Origin: Deinococcus indicus | GTDB lineage: Bacteria > Deinococcota > Deinococci > Deinococcales > Deinococcaceae | Assembly: GCF_002198095.1 (NCBI RefSeq) | Contig: NZ_NHMK01000012.1 | Location: 86,460 to 150,459, forward strand | Direction of reading: 5' to 3' | DNA: 64,000 bases | Shown: in pieces, positions 10,128-19,079 of the stretch | Numbering within the stretch: position 1 is the stretch's first letter | How the letters are laid out: the number at the start of each line of letters is the position of its first letter | Notes under the pieces: generated by a model | The model's database searches: none | Told to the model about the DNA's origin: nothing | What the model saw: only the letters and a program-made list of their open reading frames with translations | Translations under genes and position numbers: made by a program

Positions 10128-11492
10128 CTACCGCCGCAGCAGCTGCCCGCGCGCCGGGTCGCCCACGAACGCGCCACCCTGCACGGCCACCTGACCTCGC
10201 ACGGTGACCACCTCGGGCCGGCCGTCGATCTCCCAGCCCTCGAAACCGCTGTAATCGTTGTTCATGTGGCTGGTCCCGGCGCTGATGGTGCCCCGGTACG
10301 CGGGGTCGTAGATCACCAGATCGGCGTCACTGCCCACGCTGACGGTGCCCTTGCGGGGGTACAGCCCGAAGATCTGCGCGGCGCGGGTGCTGGCGGCGTC
10401 CACGAAGCGTTCGACGCTCAGGTTGCCGCGGCTGACGCCCTGCGTGTACAGGACGTTCACGCGGTCCTCGATGGCGGGAATGCCGTTCGGGATGAGGGTG
10501 AAGTTCCCGTCGCCCATGTGCTTCTGCGCCACGTCGAAGGGGCAGTGGTCGGTGGCGACCGTGGCGATCTCGCCGCGTTCCAGCGCCGCCCACAATCGGG
10601 GCTGGTTCCCCTTCTCACGCAGGGGGGGCGACATGACGTACTTCGCGCCCTCCACGCCGGGCCGCTCCGCATAGGTCTTGTCAAGCGTCAGGTGCGGAAT
10701 CACGACCTCCACGTCCAGCTTCACGCCGCGCGACCGGGCGTCCAGCGCCGCCTCCAGCGCGCGGGCGTTGCTCAGGTGCACCACGTACCCGTGTGCGCCC
10801 GTCATCTCCACGAACGTCGCGAAGTGCGCCGTGCCCTCCGCCTCCACGCTCTCCGGGCGACTGGGTTCGTGCCACTCGGGGCCGGTCTTCCCCTCCGCAA
10901 GCAGTTCCTGCTGCAACTCTGCGACCAGATCCGCGTTCTCGCAGTGCGCGGTGACCACCACGCCCATTTCCGCTGCCAGACGGCACACCCGGTACAGCGC
11001 CGCGTCATCGATCCCGAACGCACCCTTGTACGCCAGGAACACCTTGAAGGACCGCATCCCCTGTCCCACCAGATCGCGCAGCGTCGCCTCGGTCCGGTCA
11101 TCCCAGCGGGTCACGCCGATATGGAAGGTGTAGTCGCAGGCGCTGTTCCCTGCCGCCATGCCTGTCCAGGTGCGCCAGCCGTCCATCAGGTCCTCACTGC
11201 CCGCCGGGGCGAGCATCTCGATGAACGTCGTGGTCCCGCCGATCAGCGCCGCCTGCGAGCCGGTCGCGTGCGTGTCTTTCGCGAACGTCCCCATGAACGG
11301 CAGGTGGATATGCACGTGCGGGTCGATGAAACCGGGGAACACGAACTTCCCGCTCGCGTCGATCACGGTGGCCCCCTCGGGCACCGCGAGGTGCTCGCCG
11401 ATCTGGGCGATGGTCTCCCCGTCCACCAGCACGTCCGCCCTGAACCGTTTGCCGTCCGTGACAATCTCGCCGTTCTGAATCAGTAGGGTCAT
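10128..11492 (-). CDS. hydA: Dihydropyrimidinase (D-hydantoinase family)
   Basis: 454 aa, a cyclic amidohydrolase with the metal motif DPHVHIH (His59, His61), the segment SFKVFLAYKG (residues 148-157) that carries the carbamylated lysine, TAHCENADL, VVHLSNARA and ATDHCPF. It opens dihydrouracil or dihydrothymine to the N-carbamoyl beta-amino acid. The ATG at 11492 has AGGAG eight bases upstream; an in-frame GTG at 11501 overlaps that Shine-Dalgarno and is less likely. It begins 5 bp after the 115-aa hypothetical gene's stop. Confidence 0.95.
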   Translation of the reverse strand: MTLLIQNGEIVTDGKRFRADVLVDGETIAQIGEHLAVPEGATVIDASGKFVFPGFIDPHVHIHLPFMGTFAKDTHATGSQAALIGGTTTFIEMLAPAGSEDLMDGWRTWTGMAAGNSACDYTFHIGVTRWDDRTEATLRDLVGQGMRSFKVFLAYKGAFGIDDAALYRVCRLAAEMGVVVTAHCENADLVAELQQELLAEGKTGPEWHEPSRPESVEAEGTAHFATFVEMTGAHGYVVHLSNARALEAALDARSRGVKLDVEVVIPHLTLDKTYAERPGVEGAKYVMSPPLREKGNQPRLWAALERGEIATVATDHCPFDVAQKHMGDGNFTLIPNGIPAIEDRVNVLYTQGVSRGNLSVERFVDAASTRAAQIFGLYPRKGTVSVGSDADLVIYDPAYRGTISAGTSHMNNDYSGFEGWEIDGRPEVVTVRGQVAVQGGAFVGDPARGQLLRR

Positions 11493-11497
11493 GCAGT

Positions 11498-11845
11498 TCA
11501 CTCCTCTTCGATGACGAACCGGACAGGCCGTCCCTTCGACTCAACCTCGACTTCAAACACGGTGACGCTCTGCTGAGTGAGCCGGGCCAGATGGTCGGCC
11601 ACTTCGGTGACCAGGGCATGTGCCCGCTCATAGGTGACGTTCCCGGACACGATGACCTGAATCCCGACCATCTCGTCGTAAAACTGCAGAGAGGCGTCAT
11701 CTACCTGAAGGCTGTGTCCCGGTCCGGGACCATCGGTGGAGGGGGTCTGCGGCAACCTCAACAGCTCCGGGTAGCGGGCTGGACTCCATTCAAACCAGCC
11801 GTTCTCGACGTCCTGAATCAGAAATTCAAATGACGGCACTTCCAT
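11498..11845 (-). CDS. 115-aa acidic hypothetical protein between preA and hydA
   Basis: The ATG at 11845 follows the preA stop by 2 bp and the stop is 5 bp before the dihydropyrimidinase start, so it is embedded in the operon. The sequence begins MEVPSFEFLIQDVENGWFEW. It is rich in acidic and aromatic residues and ends in a beta-hairpin-like stretch (VTVFEVEVESKGRPVRFVIEEE). No signal peptide, membrane helix or motif I know. No strong ribosome site, so it is probably translated by coupling from preA. Function unknown. Confidence 0.75.
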   Translation of the reverse strand: MEVPSFEFLIQDVENGWFEWSPARYPELLRLPQTPSTDGPGPGHSLQVDDASLQFYDEMVGIQVIVSGNVTYERAHALVTEVADHLARLTQQSVTVFEVEVESKGRPVRFVIEEE

Positions 11846-11847
11846 AC

Positions 11848-13227
11848 TCAGTGGATCTCGATGCCGACTTCTTCGCGGTAGGCCTGCATGGCGGCCCAGC
11901 TCTGGGCGATGTCGGGGCGCTGGGCGGTCAGTTCGTCCCAGGTGATGCTTTCTCTGCCGCTGGGGACGGTGACCATGGTGATGCAGCCGTCGACGGGGCA
12001 GACGTTGGCGCACAGGGCGCAGCCGACGCAGTCGCTTTCGCGCACGACGGGGCGGGGGCGGGTGTCGGCGACCTGCCGGCCGTTGGTTCTCATGTCGTAG
12101 CCGGGGTCGACGGTGACGCCGCCGGGGCTGACGAGGTCGATGCACTGGTGGGCGGTGTCGTTGCAGGCGGCGTAGCAGAGGTCGCAGCCGATGCATTTGT
12201 TCTGGTCGATGCGCGCGACGGACTGGTGGGAGAGGTCCAGGCCGCCGAAGGTGCTCATCTGCGGCAGCGATTTGCCGGTCACGTCGGCGATGGTCTTGAA
12301 GCCGTGGTCGTCCATCCAGTTGCTCAGGCCGTCGGTGAGGTCCTCGATGATGCGGTAGCCGTGCTGCATGGCGGCCGTGCAGACCTGCAGGGAGGTGGCG
12401 CCGAGGAGGAGGAATTCGGCGGCGTCGCGCCAGGTGGCGATGCCGCCCATGCCGCTGATGGGCACGCCGCTGCGCAGCACGCCTTCATCGGTCATGAGTT
12501 CGGTCAGCATGTTCAGCGCGATGGGTTTGACGGCCGGGCCGGCGTACCCGCCGTGCGTGCCGCGGCCGCCGATGCTGGGCGTGACGAGCAGGGTGTCGAG
12601 GTCGACGCGGGTGACGGAGTTGATGGTGTTGATGAGCGAGAGGGCGTGGGCACCTCCGGCGAGAGCGGCGTGGGCGGGGTCCACGATGTGGGTGATGTTC
12701 GGCGTGAGTTTCACGATGACGGGCAGGCGGGTAACGCTGGTGACCCAGTGGGTGTTCAGCTGGCACATCTCGGGCACCTGGCCGACGGCGGCGCCCATGC
12801 CGCGTTCGCTCATGCCCTGCGGGCAGCCGTAGTTGAGTTCGATGCCGTCGGCGCCGGTGTCCTCGATCATCATGACGATGTCCTTCCAGGCCTGCGGGTC
12901 GGCGTCGACCATGGCGGACACGATGACGGCCCGGTCGGGCCAGAGGCGTTTGATCTCGGCGATCTCGCGCAGGTTCACGTCCAGGGGGCGGTCGCTGATG
13001 AGTTCGACGTTGTTGATGGCGAGCATGCGCCGCCCACCCAGGCTGAGGCTGCCGTAGCGGTTGCTGATGTTCAGGACGGGCGCGCCGATGGTCTTCCAGA
13101 CGGCGCCGCCCCAGCCGTACTCGAAGGCGCGGTGGATCTGCGCGCCGCTGTTGGTGGGGGGCGCGGAGGCCAGCCAGAAGGGGTTGGGCGAGCGGATGCC
13201 CGCGAAGTCGATGCTGAGGTCAGCCAT
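11848..13227 (-). CDS. preA: NAD-dependent dihydropyrimidine dehydrogenase, catalytic subunit
   Basis: 459 aa. A dihydroorotate-dehydrogenase-like FMN barrel (IELNYGCPQGMSERGMG, VIVKLTPNI, GMGGIATWRDAAEFLLLGA) is followed by two [4Fe-4S] clusters, CIGCDLCYAAC and CVGCALCANVCP. The active-site cysteine loop is in the NYGCPQG region. With PreT it reduces uracil/thymine to the dihydro form using NADH. Start 13227 has GGAGG six bases upstream and overlaps the end of preT by 8 bp, indicating coupled synthesis of the two subunits. Confidence 0.95.
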   Translation of the reverse strand: MADLSIDFAGIRSPNPFWLASAPPTNSGAQIHRAFEYGWGGAVWKTIGAPVLNISNRYGSLSLGGRRMLAINNVELISDRPLDVNLREIAEIKRLWPDRAVIVSAMVDADPQAWKDIVMMIEDTGADGIELNYGCPQGMSERGMGAAVGQVPEMCQLNTHWVTSVTRLPVIVKLTPNITHIVDPAHAALAGGAHALSLINTINSVTRVDLDTLLVTPSIGGRGTHGGYAGPAVKPIALNMLTELMTDEGVLRSGVPISGMGGIATWRDAAEFLLLGATSLQVCTAAMQHGYRIIEDLTDGLSNWMDDHGFKTIADVTGKSLPQMSTFGGLDLSHQSVARIDQNKCIGCDLCYAACNDTAHQCIDLVSPGGVTVDPGYDMRTNGRQVADTRPRPVVRESDCVGCALCANVCPVDGCITMVTVPSGRESITWDELTAQRPDIAQSWAAMQAYREEVGIEIH

Positions 13228-14686
13228 GGTGGGCCTCCGTGACGGGCGTGTAGGCCGGGGCGGCGGTCTGGTTCGGGCCGGTGGGAACGGGGCCGTGCGC
13301 GGCGAGGTACAGCGGGTGCTCGCGGACCTCGGCGGGCGGCGTGGGCTTCAGGGTGACGTTCGGCGTGCGGCCCAGGGCGCGTTCGATGCTGGCGGCGGCG
13401 ATCTTGCCGTCCTGCACGGCCATGACGGTGCTGGCGTTCCCGCGTGCACGCACGCAGTCCCCGGCGGCGTACACGCGCGGGAGGCTGGTCTGCAGGGCAT
13501 CGTCCACGCGGATGTACCCGCCGTCCAGTTCCAGGCCCAGCGTGGCGGCCAGCGCGGGTTTCTCCTGCCCGATGGCGCTGATGACGGTGTCGCAGGGGAT
13601 CACGAAATCGCTGCCGGGGATGGGTTCCGGGCGGGCGCGGCCCGAAGCGTCGGGTGCGCCAAGGCCCATGCGGACGCAGCGCAGGCCCGTGACCTGCCCG
13701 CCTTCGTGCAGGACTTCCACGGGCTGGGTCAGGAAGCTGAAGGTGATGCCCTCGCTCAGGGCGAAGAGGTACTCGTGGTGGTAGGCGGTCATCTCGCGTT
13801 CGGTGCGGCGGTACACCATCAGGGTGTCCGCGCCGGAGCGCCGGGCGATGGTGGCGGCGTCCACGGCGGTGTTCCCCGCACCGATGATCACGGCGCGCGT
13901 GCCGACCCCGGTGGGCCGCTCCATCTTGCTGGCCTCGATGACCTGCAATCCGTCGAGGATGTGTTGCTCGCCGGGAATGCCGAGGGCAGGCACGGCGCCC
14001 AGGCCCAGCGCGAGGATCACGGCGTCGTGGGCGCTCAGCAGGTCGTCCAGGCCCGCGCGGGTGGTCAGTTCGTGTCCGGTGACGACGTTCACGCCGAGGT
14101 CGCGGACAGCCTGCACCTCGCGCAGCGCGACCTCGACCGGTTCGCGCAGCACGATGATGCCGTAGGTGCTCAGGCCGCCGCCCAGCTCGCGTTTCTCGTA
14201 CAGGGTGACCTCATGCCCGGCTTTTGCGAGTTCGGCGCTGGCGCTGATCCCGGCGGGACCGCTGCCCACCACGGCGACGCGGTGCCCGGTGGCGGGGGCG
14301 GGCGTGAACAGCTGGATGCCGCGTTCCTGCACGTGGTCGACGGCGTGGCGTTGCAGGCGGCCGATCTGGATGGGCGTGTGGTCCGGGCCGAGCACGCAGG
14401 CACCCTCGCAGAGTTCCTGCACGGGGCAGACGCGGGCGCAGGTGCCGCCCAGGAAGTTGCTCTCCAGGATGGTCCGGGCCGAGCCGCGCAGGTTCCCGGT
14501 GGCGATCTTGCGGATGAAGGTCGGGATGTCGATGTGGGTGGGGCAGGCCTGCAGGCACGGCGCGTCGTAGCAGTACAGGCAGCGGTTGGCCTCGACGCTC
14601 GCCTCGTGCGCGGTCATGGGCGGCAGGAGTTCCTGAAAGGGCTGTGGGGAGGGGGCGGCGGGCGGGGCGGGACGGGTGGGTTCCAT
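13220..14686 (-). CDS. preT: NAD-dependent dihydropyrimidine dehydrogenase, electron-input subunit
   Basis: 488 aa. GltD-like: N-terminal Fe-S cysteine sets (CLYCYDAPCLQACP, GTCARVCPVQELCEGAC), the FAD motif VAVVGSGPAGISASAELAKAG and a second dinucleotide site VIIGAGNTAVDAATIARR. It ends with the flavoprotein motif VYAAGDCVR. First gene of the pyrimidine operon; a strong promoter lies about 80 bp upstream. The proline-rich first 20 residues are extra to the family and the start could be Met24. Confidence 0.93.
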   Translation of the reverse strand: MEPTRPAPPAAPSPQPFQELLPPMTAHEASVEANRCLYCYDAPCLQACPTHIDIPTFIRKIATGNLRGSARTILESNFLGGTCARVCPVQELCEGACVLGPDHTPIQIGRLQRHAVDHVQERGIQLFTPAPATGHRVAVVGSGPAGISASAELAKAGHEVTLYEKRELGGGLSTYGIIVLREPVEVALREVQAVRDLGVNVVTGHELTTRAGLDDLLSAHDAVILALGLGAVPALGIPGEQHILDGLQVIEASKMERPTGVGTRAVIIGAGNTAVDAATIARRSGADTLMVYRRTEREMTAYHHEYLFALSEGITFSFLTQPVEVLHEGGQVTGLRCVRMGLGAPDASGRARPEPIPGSDFVIPCDTVISAIGQEKPALAATLGLELDGGYIRVDDALQTSLPRVYAAGDCVRARGNASTVMAVQDGKIAAASIERALGRTPNVTLKPTPPAEVREHPLYLAAHGPVPTGPNQTAAPAYTPVTEAHHG

Positions 14687-14754
14687 GACTGACCTCGCAA
14701 CTCGGGGGGGATGGGCGGGGTCGGTTCGGCCCTCACGGGAGCAGATTTAACCGA

Positions 14755-14793
14755 ATGATCATGATTGTAGGCCCCGCGAGTGCATAACGTCAA
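14755..14793 (-). promoter_or_regulatory. preT operon promoter with palindromic operator at the start site
   Basis: Minus-strand -35 TTGACG (14788-14793), 18-bp spacer, -10 TACAAT (14764-14769): the best sigma-70-like promoter in the window. The perfect 8-bp palindrome ATGATCAT (14755-14762) begins 1 bp downstream of the -10 and covers the expected start site, so it is a good operator candidate. The TSS would be about 70 nt upstream of the preT start. Confidence 0.7.
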
Positions 14794-15229
14794 TCGTTGT
14801 CTGGATGATTATTCTCAGGGTCTTCAACTTACCCATGCGTCCCGCCGACAAATTGAGCCGCATTCAGACGCATTTTTGACAGAGTGTCCAGCTAAATCCG
14901 GGCATGCCACCCTCGGACTCCAATCGCCACAGATTGCATATTTATTCATCTATTGAGCTGCGGGTCCCGACAGGAGTACGCTGATCGCGTCCGACAATCA
15001 CGACGTTCGCCACCCTCCCGGCCGACCATTCACGTTCTGCATATTTCTCGTTCACGCCGTAACGATATGCACACAGAAGGCTGATTTCTGCCACAACCCG
15101 GTATGAAATCTGCATTCCGTCATCCAATCTGGCGACAGAATGCAGATTCGAGCGATTGGCCGGGGCGGGCAGCCGAAGTCCATGCCGACTGTGCTCAGGC
15201 CGGGGCCGCCGCCGTCCACCACCGGGCCG
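14794..15229. other. Relatively AT-rich non-coding spacer with an 11-bp inverted repeat
   Basis: No convincing gene; short frames here have unusual composition and no ribosome site. It is visibly less GC-rich than the flanks. An 11-bp perfect inverted repeat, aatctgcattc (15107-15117) and gaatgcagatt (15138-15148), with a 20-nt loop lies 80 bp after the eCIS ATPase stop. It may be that operon's transcription end or an operator. Confidence 0.6.
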
Positions 15230-17212
15230 TCACAGCACCAGCCGGCCCAGCTTGCGGAACTCCAGGTGCAGGGCTTCCTCGACCAGCGCGTGGTCCAGCG
15301 GAACGCGGCGCGCCACGGACATGAACACGGCGTTCATGGCGACGCTGCGGATGTTGCCGCCGGACACGTCGGCCGCCGCCAGCCGCGCGAACTCCACGCC
15401 GCTGGTGTCCAGCGCCGCCGGGAACGCGCCCCGCCACAGCCGCTCGCGTTCCGGGGCCTGCGGCGCGCGGAAGTTCACCACGAACGCCAGCCGGCGCATG
15501 AAGGCCACGTCCATGCTGCTTTCCAGGTTGGTGGTCAGCAGGGCCAGACCGTTGAACGTCTCCAGGCGTTGCAGCAGGTAGTTCACCTGGGTGTTCGCGT
15601 AACGGTCGTTGCTGTCGCGGACCTCGCCGCGCTTCCCGAAGACGCTGTCGGCCTCGTCGAACAGCAGGACGCAGCCGCCCTGGTCAGCCGCATCGAAGAT
15701 TTTCCTGAGGTTCTTCTCGGTCTCGCCGATGTACTTGCTGACCGTGCTGCTCAGGTCCACGCGGTACAGGTCGAGGTTCAGGTCGTGCGCCAGCACCTCG
15801 GCGCTGAGGGTCTTGCCGGTGCCGCTGGGACCGCTGAACAGCGCCGTGATCGAGCGGCCCCGGCCGGGCCGGGCCATGCCGAGGTCCTCGTACACCACCG
15901 AGCGGTGCCGGACGTGCGCGGCGATCTGCTCGAGCGCCAGCCGTTCGGCGTCCGGCAGGATCAGGTCCGCCCAGCGGGCGCGGGTCTCGATGCGCTGCGC
16001 GAGGCTGCCCATCAGGCGGCGGTTCGCGCCGCGCGCGGCCTCCCAGGCCCGTTCGATCCGCGCCGACGGGTCGGCGCTGCCGGACAGGGCGGCGCGGGCC
16101 TCGCGTGCCAGGGCGTCGATGCGGTCCAGGTTCAGGTGAAACTGGTCGCCCAGCTGCCGCAGCAGCGGCTGCTCCGCGCTGACGCCCAGCGCCTGCGCCC
16201 AGCGCTCCCGCTGCTCGGCGGGCGTGGGGGCACCGACCCCGGCGCTCACGAGGGCGCGCGGCGAGTCGAGCGGCAGGGGGTCGGCCGCGACGATCACGAC
16301 CGGCCCGGCGGCCGCGTCGAGCACCCGGTCCACCAGCCCCTCCGGCGGCTGCGCGTCGGGCAGGGGCGTGGCGGCGTCCAGCACCAGCCGCGCGCCGCGC
16401 AGGCGGGTGTCGCGCCGCAGGGCGCGCAGCAGCGTCTCCTGCTCGTCGGCGGGCCGGGCGGCCAGGTTCGGCAGGTCCAGCAGGTGCGCCTCGCGGCCCA
16501 GCAGGTGCGCGGCGAGGGACAGCATGCCGCCGGTGTTCGTGCCGAACAGCAGCGCGGCGCGGTCCGGGCCAGCGTGCAGGTGTCCGTTCAGGCCGTCCAG
16601 CTGCGCCTGCTGCGAGTCGCTCAGCAGGCCGCCGCCCGGCAGGGGGCGCAGCACGCCGCGCAGGTCCGGCGGAACGTCCGCCCCGCCGCGCAGGTCGGCG
16701 AGCAGGCCCGCGCTGAGCCGCAGGGGCGTCAGGGCCTCCAGCACGCTGGCGTTCGCGCTGCTGCCGAACTCGATCAGGCCGCACGCCAGCAGCGGGCGCG
16801 TGGAGCTGAAGGCGTCCCCCTCGGTCCACTCGTCGCTCAGCAGCCAGCGGCGGGTCAGGGCGGGCGTCAGGAACGCCGCGTACAGGCTCTCCATCTGGAG
16901 CGCGGCGGCGCAGGCGGCCAGCATCCGTTCCGGGTACAGTTCGGTCGCCAGGGCCAGGGCCAGCACGCCCGTCTCGAAGTCCGTCAGGTCCAGCCGCGCC
17001 TGCGCGTGCGCCAGCCGCGTACCGCGCAGGTCCGGCAGCGTCACCACGTACCGCACGTCCGGTTCGGCCTGCTCGTTCAGCGCCACGTCCAGCACCTGCG
17101 CGCTCAGTCCGTCGCACAGCGTCTGGAGGGCCTGCGCGGGGAGCAGCCCGGCCGGGCTCAGCGGGTCCGGCGCGGCGCGGGACGGGGTCGGCTGGGATGG
17201 GGAGTGGGGCAT
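15230..17212 (-). CDS. eCIS-associated AAA+ ATPase
   Basis: 660 aa. The C-terminal AAA+ module has Walker A GPSGTGKTLSAE (around residue 462), a Walker B/sensor stretch LLFDEADSVFGKR (around 515), LLTTNLESSMDVAFMRRL, and a conserved RFVD-like lid. The N-terminal 400 residues are a variable alpha-rich region with a degenerate second ATPase-like fold. It matches the single ATPase encoded in nearly all eCIS loci (Afp15/PVC15 type), thought to act in particle assembly. Last gene of the minus-strand eCIS operon, separated from the spike gene by an 85-bp gap holding a MITE remnant. Confidence 0.9.
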   Translation of the reverse strand: MPHSPSQPTPSRAAPDPLSPAGLLPAQALQTLCDGLSAQVLDVALNEQAEPDVRYVVTLPDLRGTRLAHAQARLDLTDFETGVLALALATELYPERMLAACAAALQMESLYAAFLTPALTRRWLLSDEWTEGDAFSSTRPLLACGLIEFGSSANASVLEALTPLRLSAGLLADLRGGADVPPDLRGVLRPLPGGGLLSDSQQAQLDGLNGHLHAGPDRAALLFGTNTGGMLSLAAHLLGREAHLLDLPNLAARPADEQETLLRALRRDTRLRGARLVLDAATPLPDAQPPEGLVDRVLDAAAGPVVIVAADPLPLDSPRALVSAGVGAPTPAEQRERWAQALGVSAEQPLLRQLGDQFHLNLDRIDALAREARAALSGSADPSARIERAWEAARGANRRLMGSLAQRIETRARWADLILPDAERLALEQIAAHVRHRSVVYEDLGMARPGRGRSITALFSGPSGTGKTLSAEVLAHDLNLDLYRVDLSSTVSKYIGETEKNLRKIFDAADQGGCVLLFDEADSVFGKRGEVRDSNDRYANTQVNYLLQRLETFNGLALLTTNLESSMDVAFMRRLAFVVNFRAPQAPERERLWRGAFPAALDTSGVEFARLAAADVSGGNIRSVAMNAVFMSVARRVPLDHALVEEALHLEFRKLGRLVL

Positions 17213-17225
17213 ACGGTCTCCTGTG

Positions 17226-17290
17226 ATACGGACTCCGGTTGAACGGCTGGCAGGGCCGCCGGGTCCGGGCGGACGCGACCCGTCGGGCGG
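17226..17290 (-). repeat. Degenerate MITE end between spike gene and ATPase
   Basis: Reading plus, TACGGACTCCG followed by gttgaacggctggca resembles the reverse complement of the right end of the MITE at 43898-44052. Similarity continues weakly through a GGGCGGACGCGAC-like block. Only one end is recognisable. It splits the eCIS operon before the ATPase. Confidence 0.5.
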
Positions 17291-17297
17291 TCCGGGG

Positions 17298-19079
17298 TCA
17301 ATTGAGGTTGATCATGACGCCCCGGACGTCCACGTTCCCGCCGCCCCCGTCGATGCGGACGCCGCTGCGGGCCTTGAGTTCCAGGCGGCCGGTGCTGGTG
17401 ATGGTCAGGGTGTTGCTCTTGCTGTCCAGGTGGACCTCGTTGCCGTTGCGGTCGCGCAGGACCACGAACGGGGCTTTCGGGTCGTCCATCAGGGTCAGGC
17501 GGTGTCCGGCGGCGGTGCGCAGTTCCGTGAAGGGTTTCTTCTTGTCGTCGTTCAGTTCCAGGGCATGTTTCCTGCTGCTCTGGACGGTCACTTTCGGCGG
17601 GTCGGGGTCGATGGGGTCGTCGTAGATCAGTTCGTGGCCCAGGCGGGTGCGGTAGACGCGCTGGATGACCTTGCCGTTCTTGATGGTCTTGCCGGTCGGG
17701 CGGGGCGGGGCGTCGCTGCCGTTCCACAGGCCCCCGATCACGTACGGGTGGTGGATGTCGCCGTGTTCGAAGCCCACGAGGACCTCGTCGTTCACTTCCG
17801 GCGTGAACTGCGAGCCGCGCCCGCCGCCGTTGCCCACGCCGACCACGCGCGCCCAGTCGCTCTCGTCGTCCTCGGTCAGGGCCGGGAGTTTCAGTTTCAC
17901 GCGGCCCTGGTCCTGCGGGTCCTCGTTGTTCGTGACGATGCCGATCATCAGGCCCGGCACCGGCGTGTACGGCGCGTCGTGCGTGCCGGCGGCGCTCTGG
18001 CGGATCAGGGCGGCCAGCGAGTCCGGGCGGCTGCCGGTCACGCTGAACTCGGTGCTGTAGCCCTCGCCGTTGCGGTACAGGTGCCGGACGCTGCTGGCCA
18101 CGTACTGCCCGCTGAAGCGCCGCCCGACGTTCTTCACGTCCAGGGTGGTGCCGGCGGTCAGGCGCGGGTAGCCGGCGGCGGTGCCGCGCGCCTCGATCAG
18201 GTGTTCGCTGACGCGGTTGCGCTGCGCCTGCGCGATGGCGGTCGCGTACGCCTGCTCCCGCACGATCAGGGTGCTGCTGGTGGTGGGGGCGTCCATGTCG
18301 AAGGCCTGCTGCGCGACGCCCTCGCTGCGGGACGATTCCGGCACCTGCGCCTTGCCCTGCCCGGCGGCGGCCTGCCCGACCACGCTGCGTTTCTGCCTGG
18401 GGTCCCAGGAGCGCACGGTGCTCTGGCTGGTCTGTCCCAGGCTGGTCAGGCGCGGCAGGAACTCGGTCAGGGTGTCGCCCCACACGAGTTCGATGGGGTC
18501 CTGGCCGCGCACGCTCTCGCAGCGCAGTTCGGTGCCGTCGGCGTACAGGATGTACCCCAGGCGCGAGGCGCGTTCGCGCAGGAACGCGAGGTTGGTCTGG
18601 TTGTGTTGCAGCACGTACGGGTGGACGACGCTGCTGGCCTCGGTGCGGGCGGTCATGCCGGCCTCACCCGCGAGTTTCTTCACGAGATCCATGTCGCTGA
18701 CGTTCAGGAACGAGCGGGTGTGCGTGCCGCGCGCCAGGCGGTGCAGGCGGTCGAAGGCGCGCAGCCGCAGGAACTGCGTGGAGCGGGTGAAGCGCGGCTC
18801 GACCTCCACGAGTTCCCCGTCGAAGACCGTCTCGCGGTGGCTCTTGACCTGCGCGATCACCTTGATGCGGGCGCCCAGCCGGAACTTCTCGTCGTCGACG
18901 AGCAGGCCCTGCGGGTCGCGCAGCGTGACGGTAGCCACGTCCGGCAGCTGCAGGCTGCTGTCGACCGTGACCTCGTCGATCTGCTCGAACAGCGCGCGGG
19001 GCATGTCCTGCCCGTCGATGTTCAGGAACAGGCTGCTGACGGCGCCCTCGACCGGGTTGCGGGGGGCGGCGCGGGTCAC
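17298..19079 (-). CDS. VgrG-like spike protein (gpD + gp5 OB-fold fusion)
   Basis: 593 aa with a GTG start at 19079 in a GTGA overlap with the preceding tube-adaptor stop and GGAAGG just upstream. The first half is gpD-like (SSLFLNIDGQDMP, FDGELVEVEPRFTRS). Residues about 375-460 are the gp5/VgrG OB-fold (GIVTNNEDPQDQGRVKLKLP, HPYVIGGLWNGSDAPP). The C-terminus is a beta-helix-like tail (NEVHLDSKSNTLTITSTGRLELKA) that forms the needle. It should form the central spike at the baseplate hub. No PAAR tip gene is seen nearby. Confidence 0.92.
   Translation of the reverse strand: MTRAAPRNPVEGAVSSLFLNIDGQDMPRALFEQIDEVTVDSSLQLPDVATVTLRDPQGLLVDDEKFRLGARIKVIAQVKSHRETVFDGELVEVEPRFTRSTQFLRLRAFDRLHRLARGTHTRSFLNVSDMDLVKKLAGEAGMTARTEASSVVHPYVLQHNQTNLAFLRERASRLGYILYADGTELRCESVRGQDPIELVWGDTLTEFLPRLTSLGQTSQSTVRSWDPRQKRSVVGQAAAGQGKAQVPESSRSEGVAQQAFDMDAPTTSSTLIVREQAYATAIAQAQRNRVSEHLIEARGTAAGYPRLTAGTTLDVKNVGRRFSGQYVASSVRHLYRNGEGYSTEFSVTGSRPDSLAALIRQSAAGTHDAPYTPVPGLMIGIVTNNEDPQDQGRVKLKLPALTEDDESDWARVVGVGNGGGRGSQFTPEVNDEVLVGFEHGDIHHPYVIGGLWNGSDAPPRPTGKTIKNGKVIQRVYRTRLGHELIYDDPIDPDPPKVTVQSSRKHALELNDDKKKPFTELRTAAGHRLTLMDDPKAPFVVLRDRNGNEVHLDSKSNTLTITSTGRLELKARSGVRIDGGGGNVDVRGVMINLN

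Noticed and set aside
14942..15127. 61-codon minus-strand frame in the spacer
   Set aside because: No ribosome site, atypical codon use, overlaps an inverted repeat.
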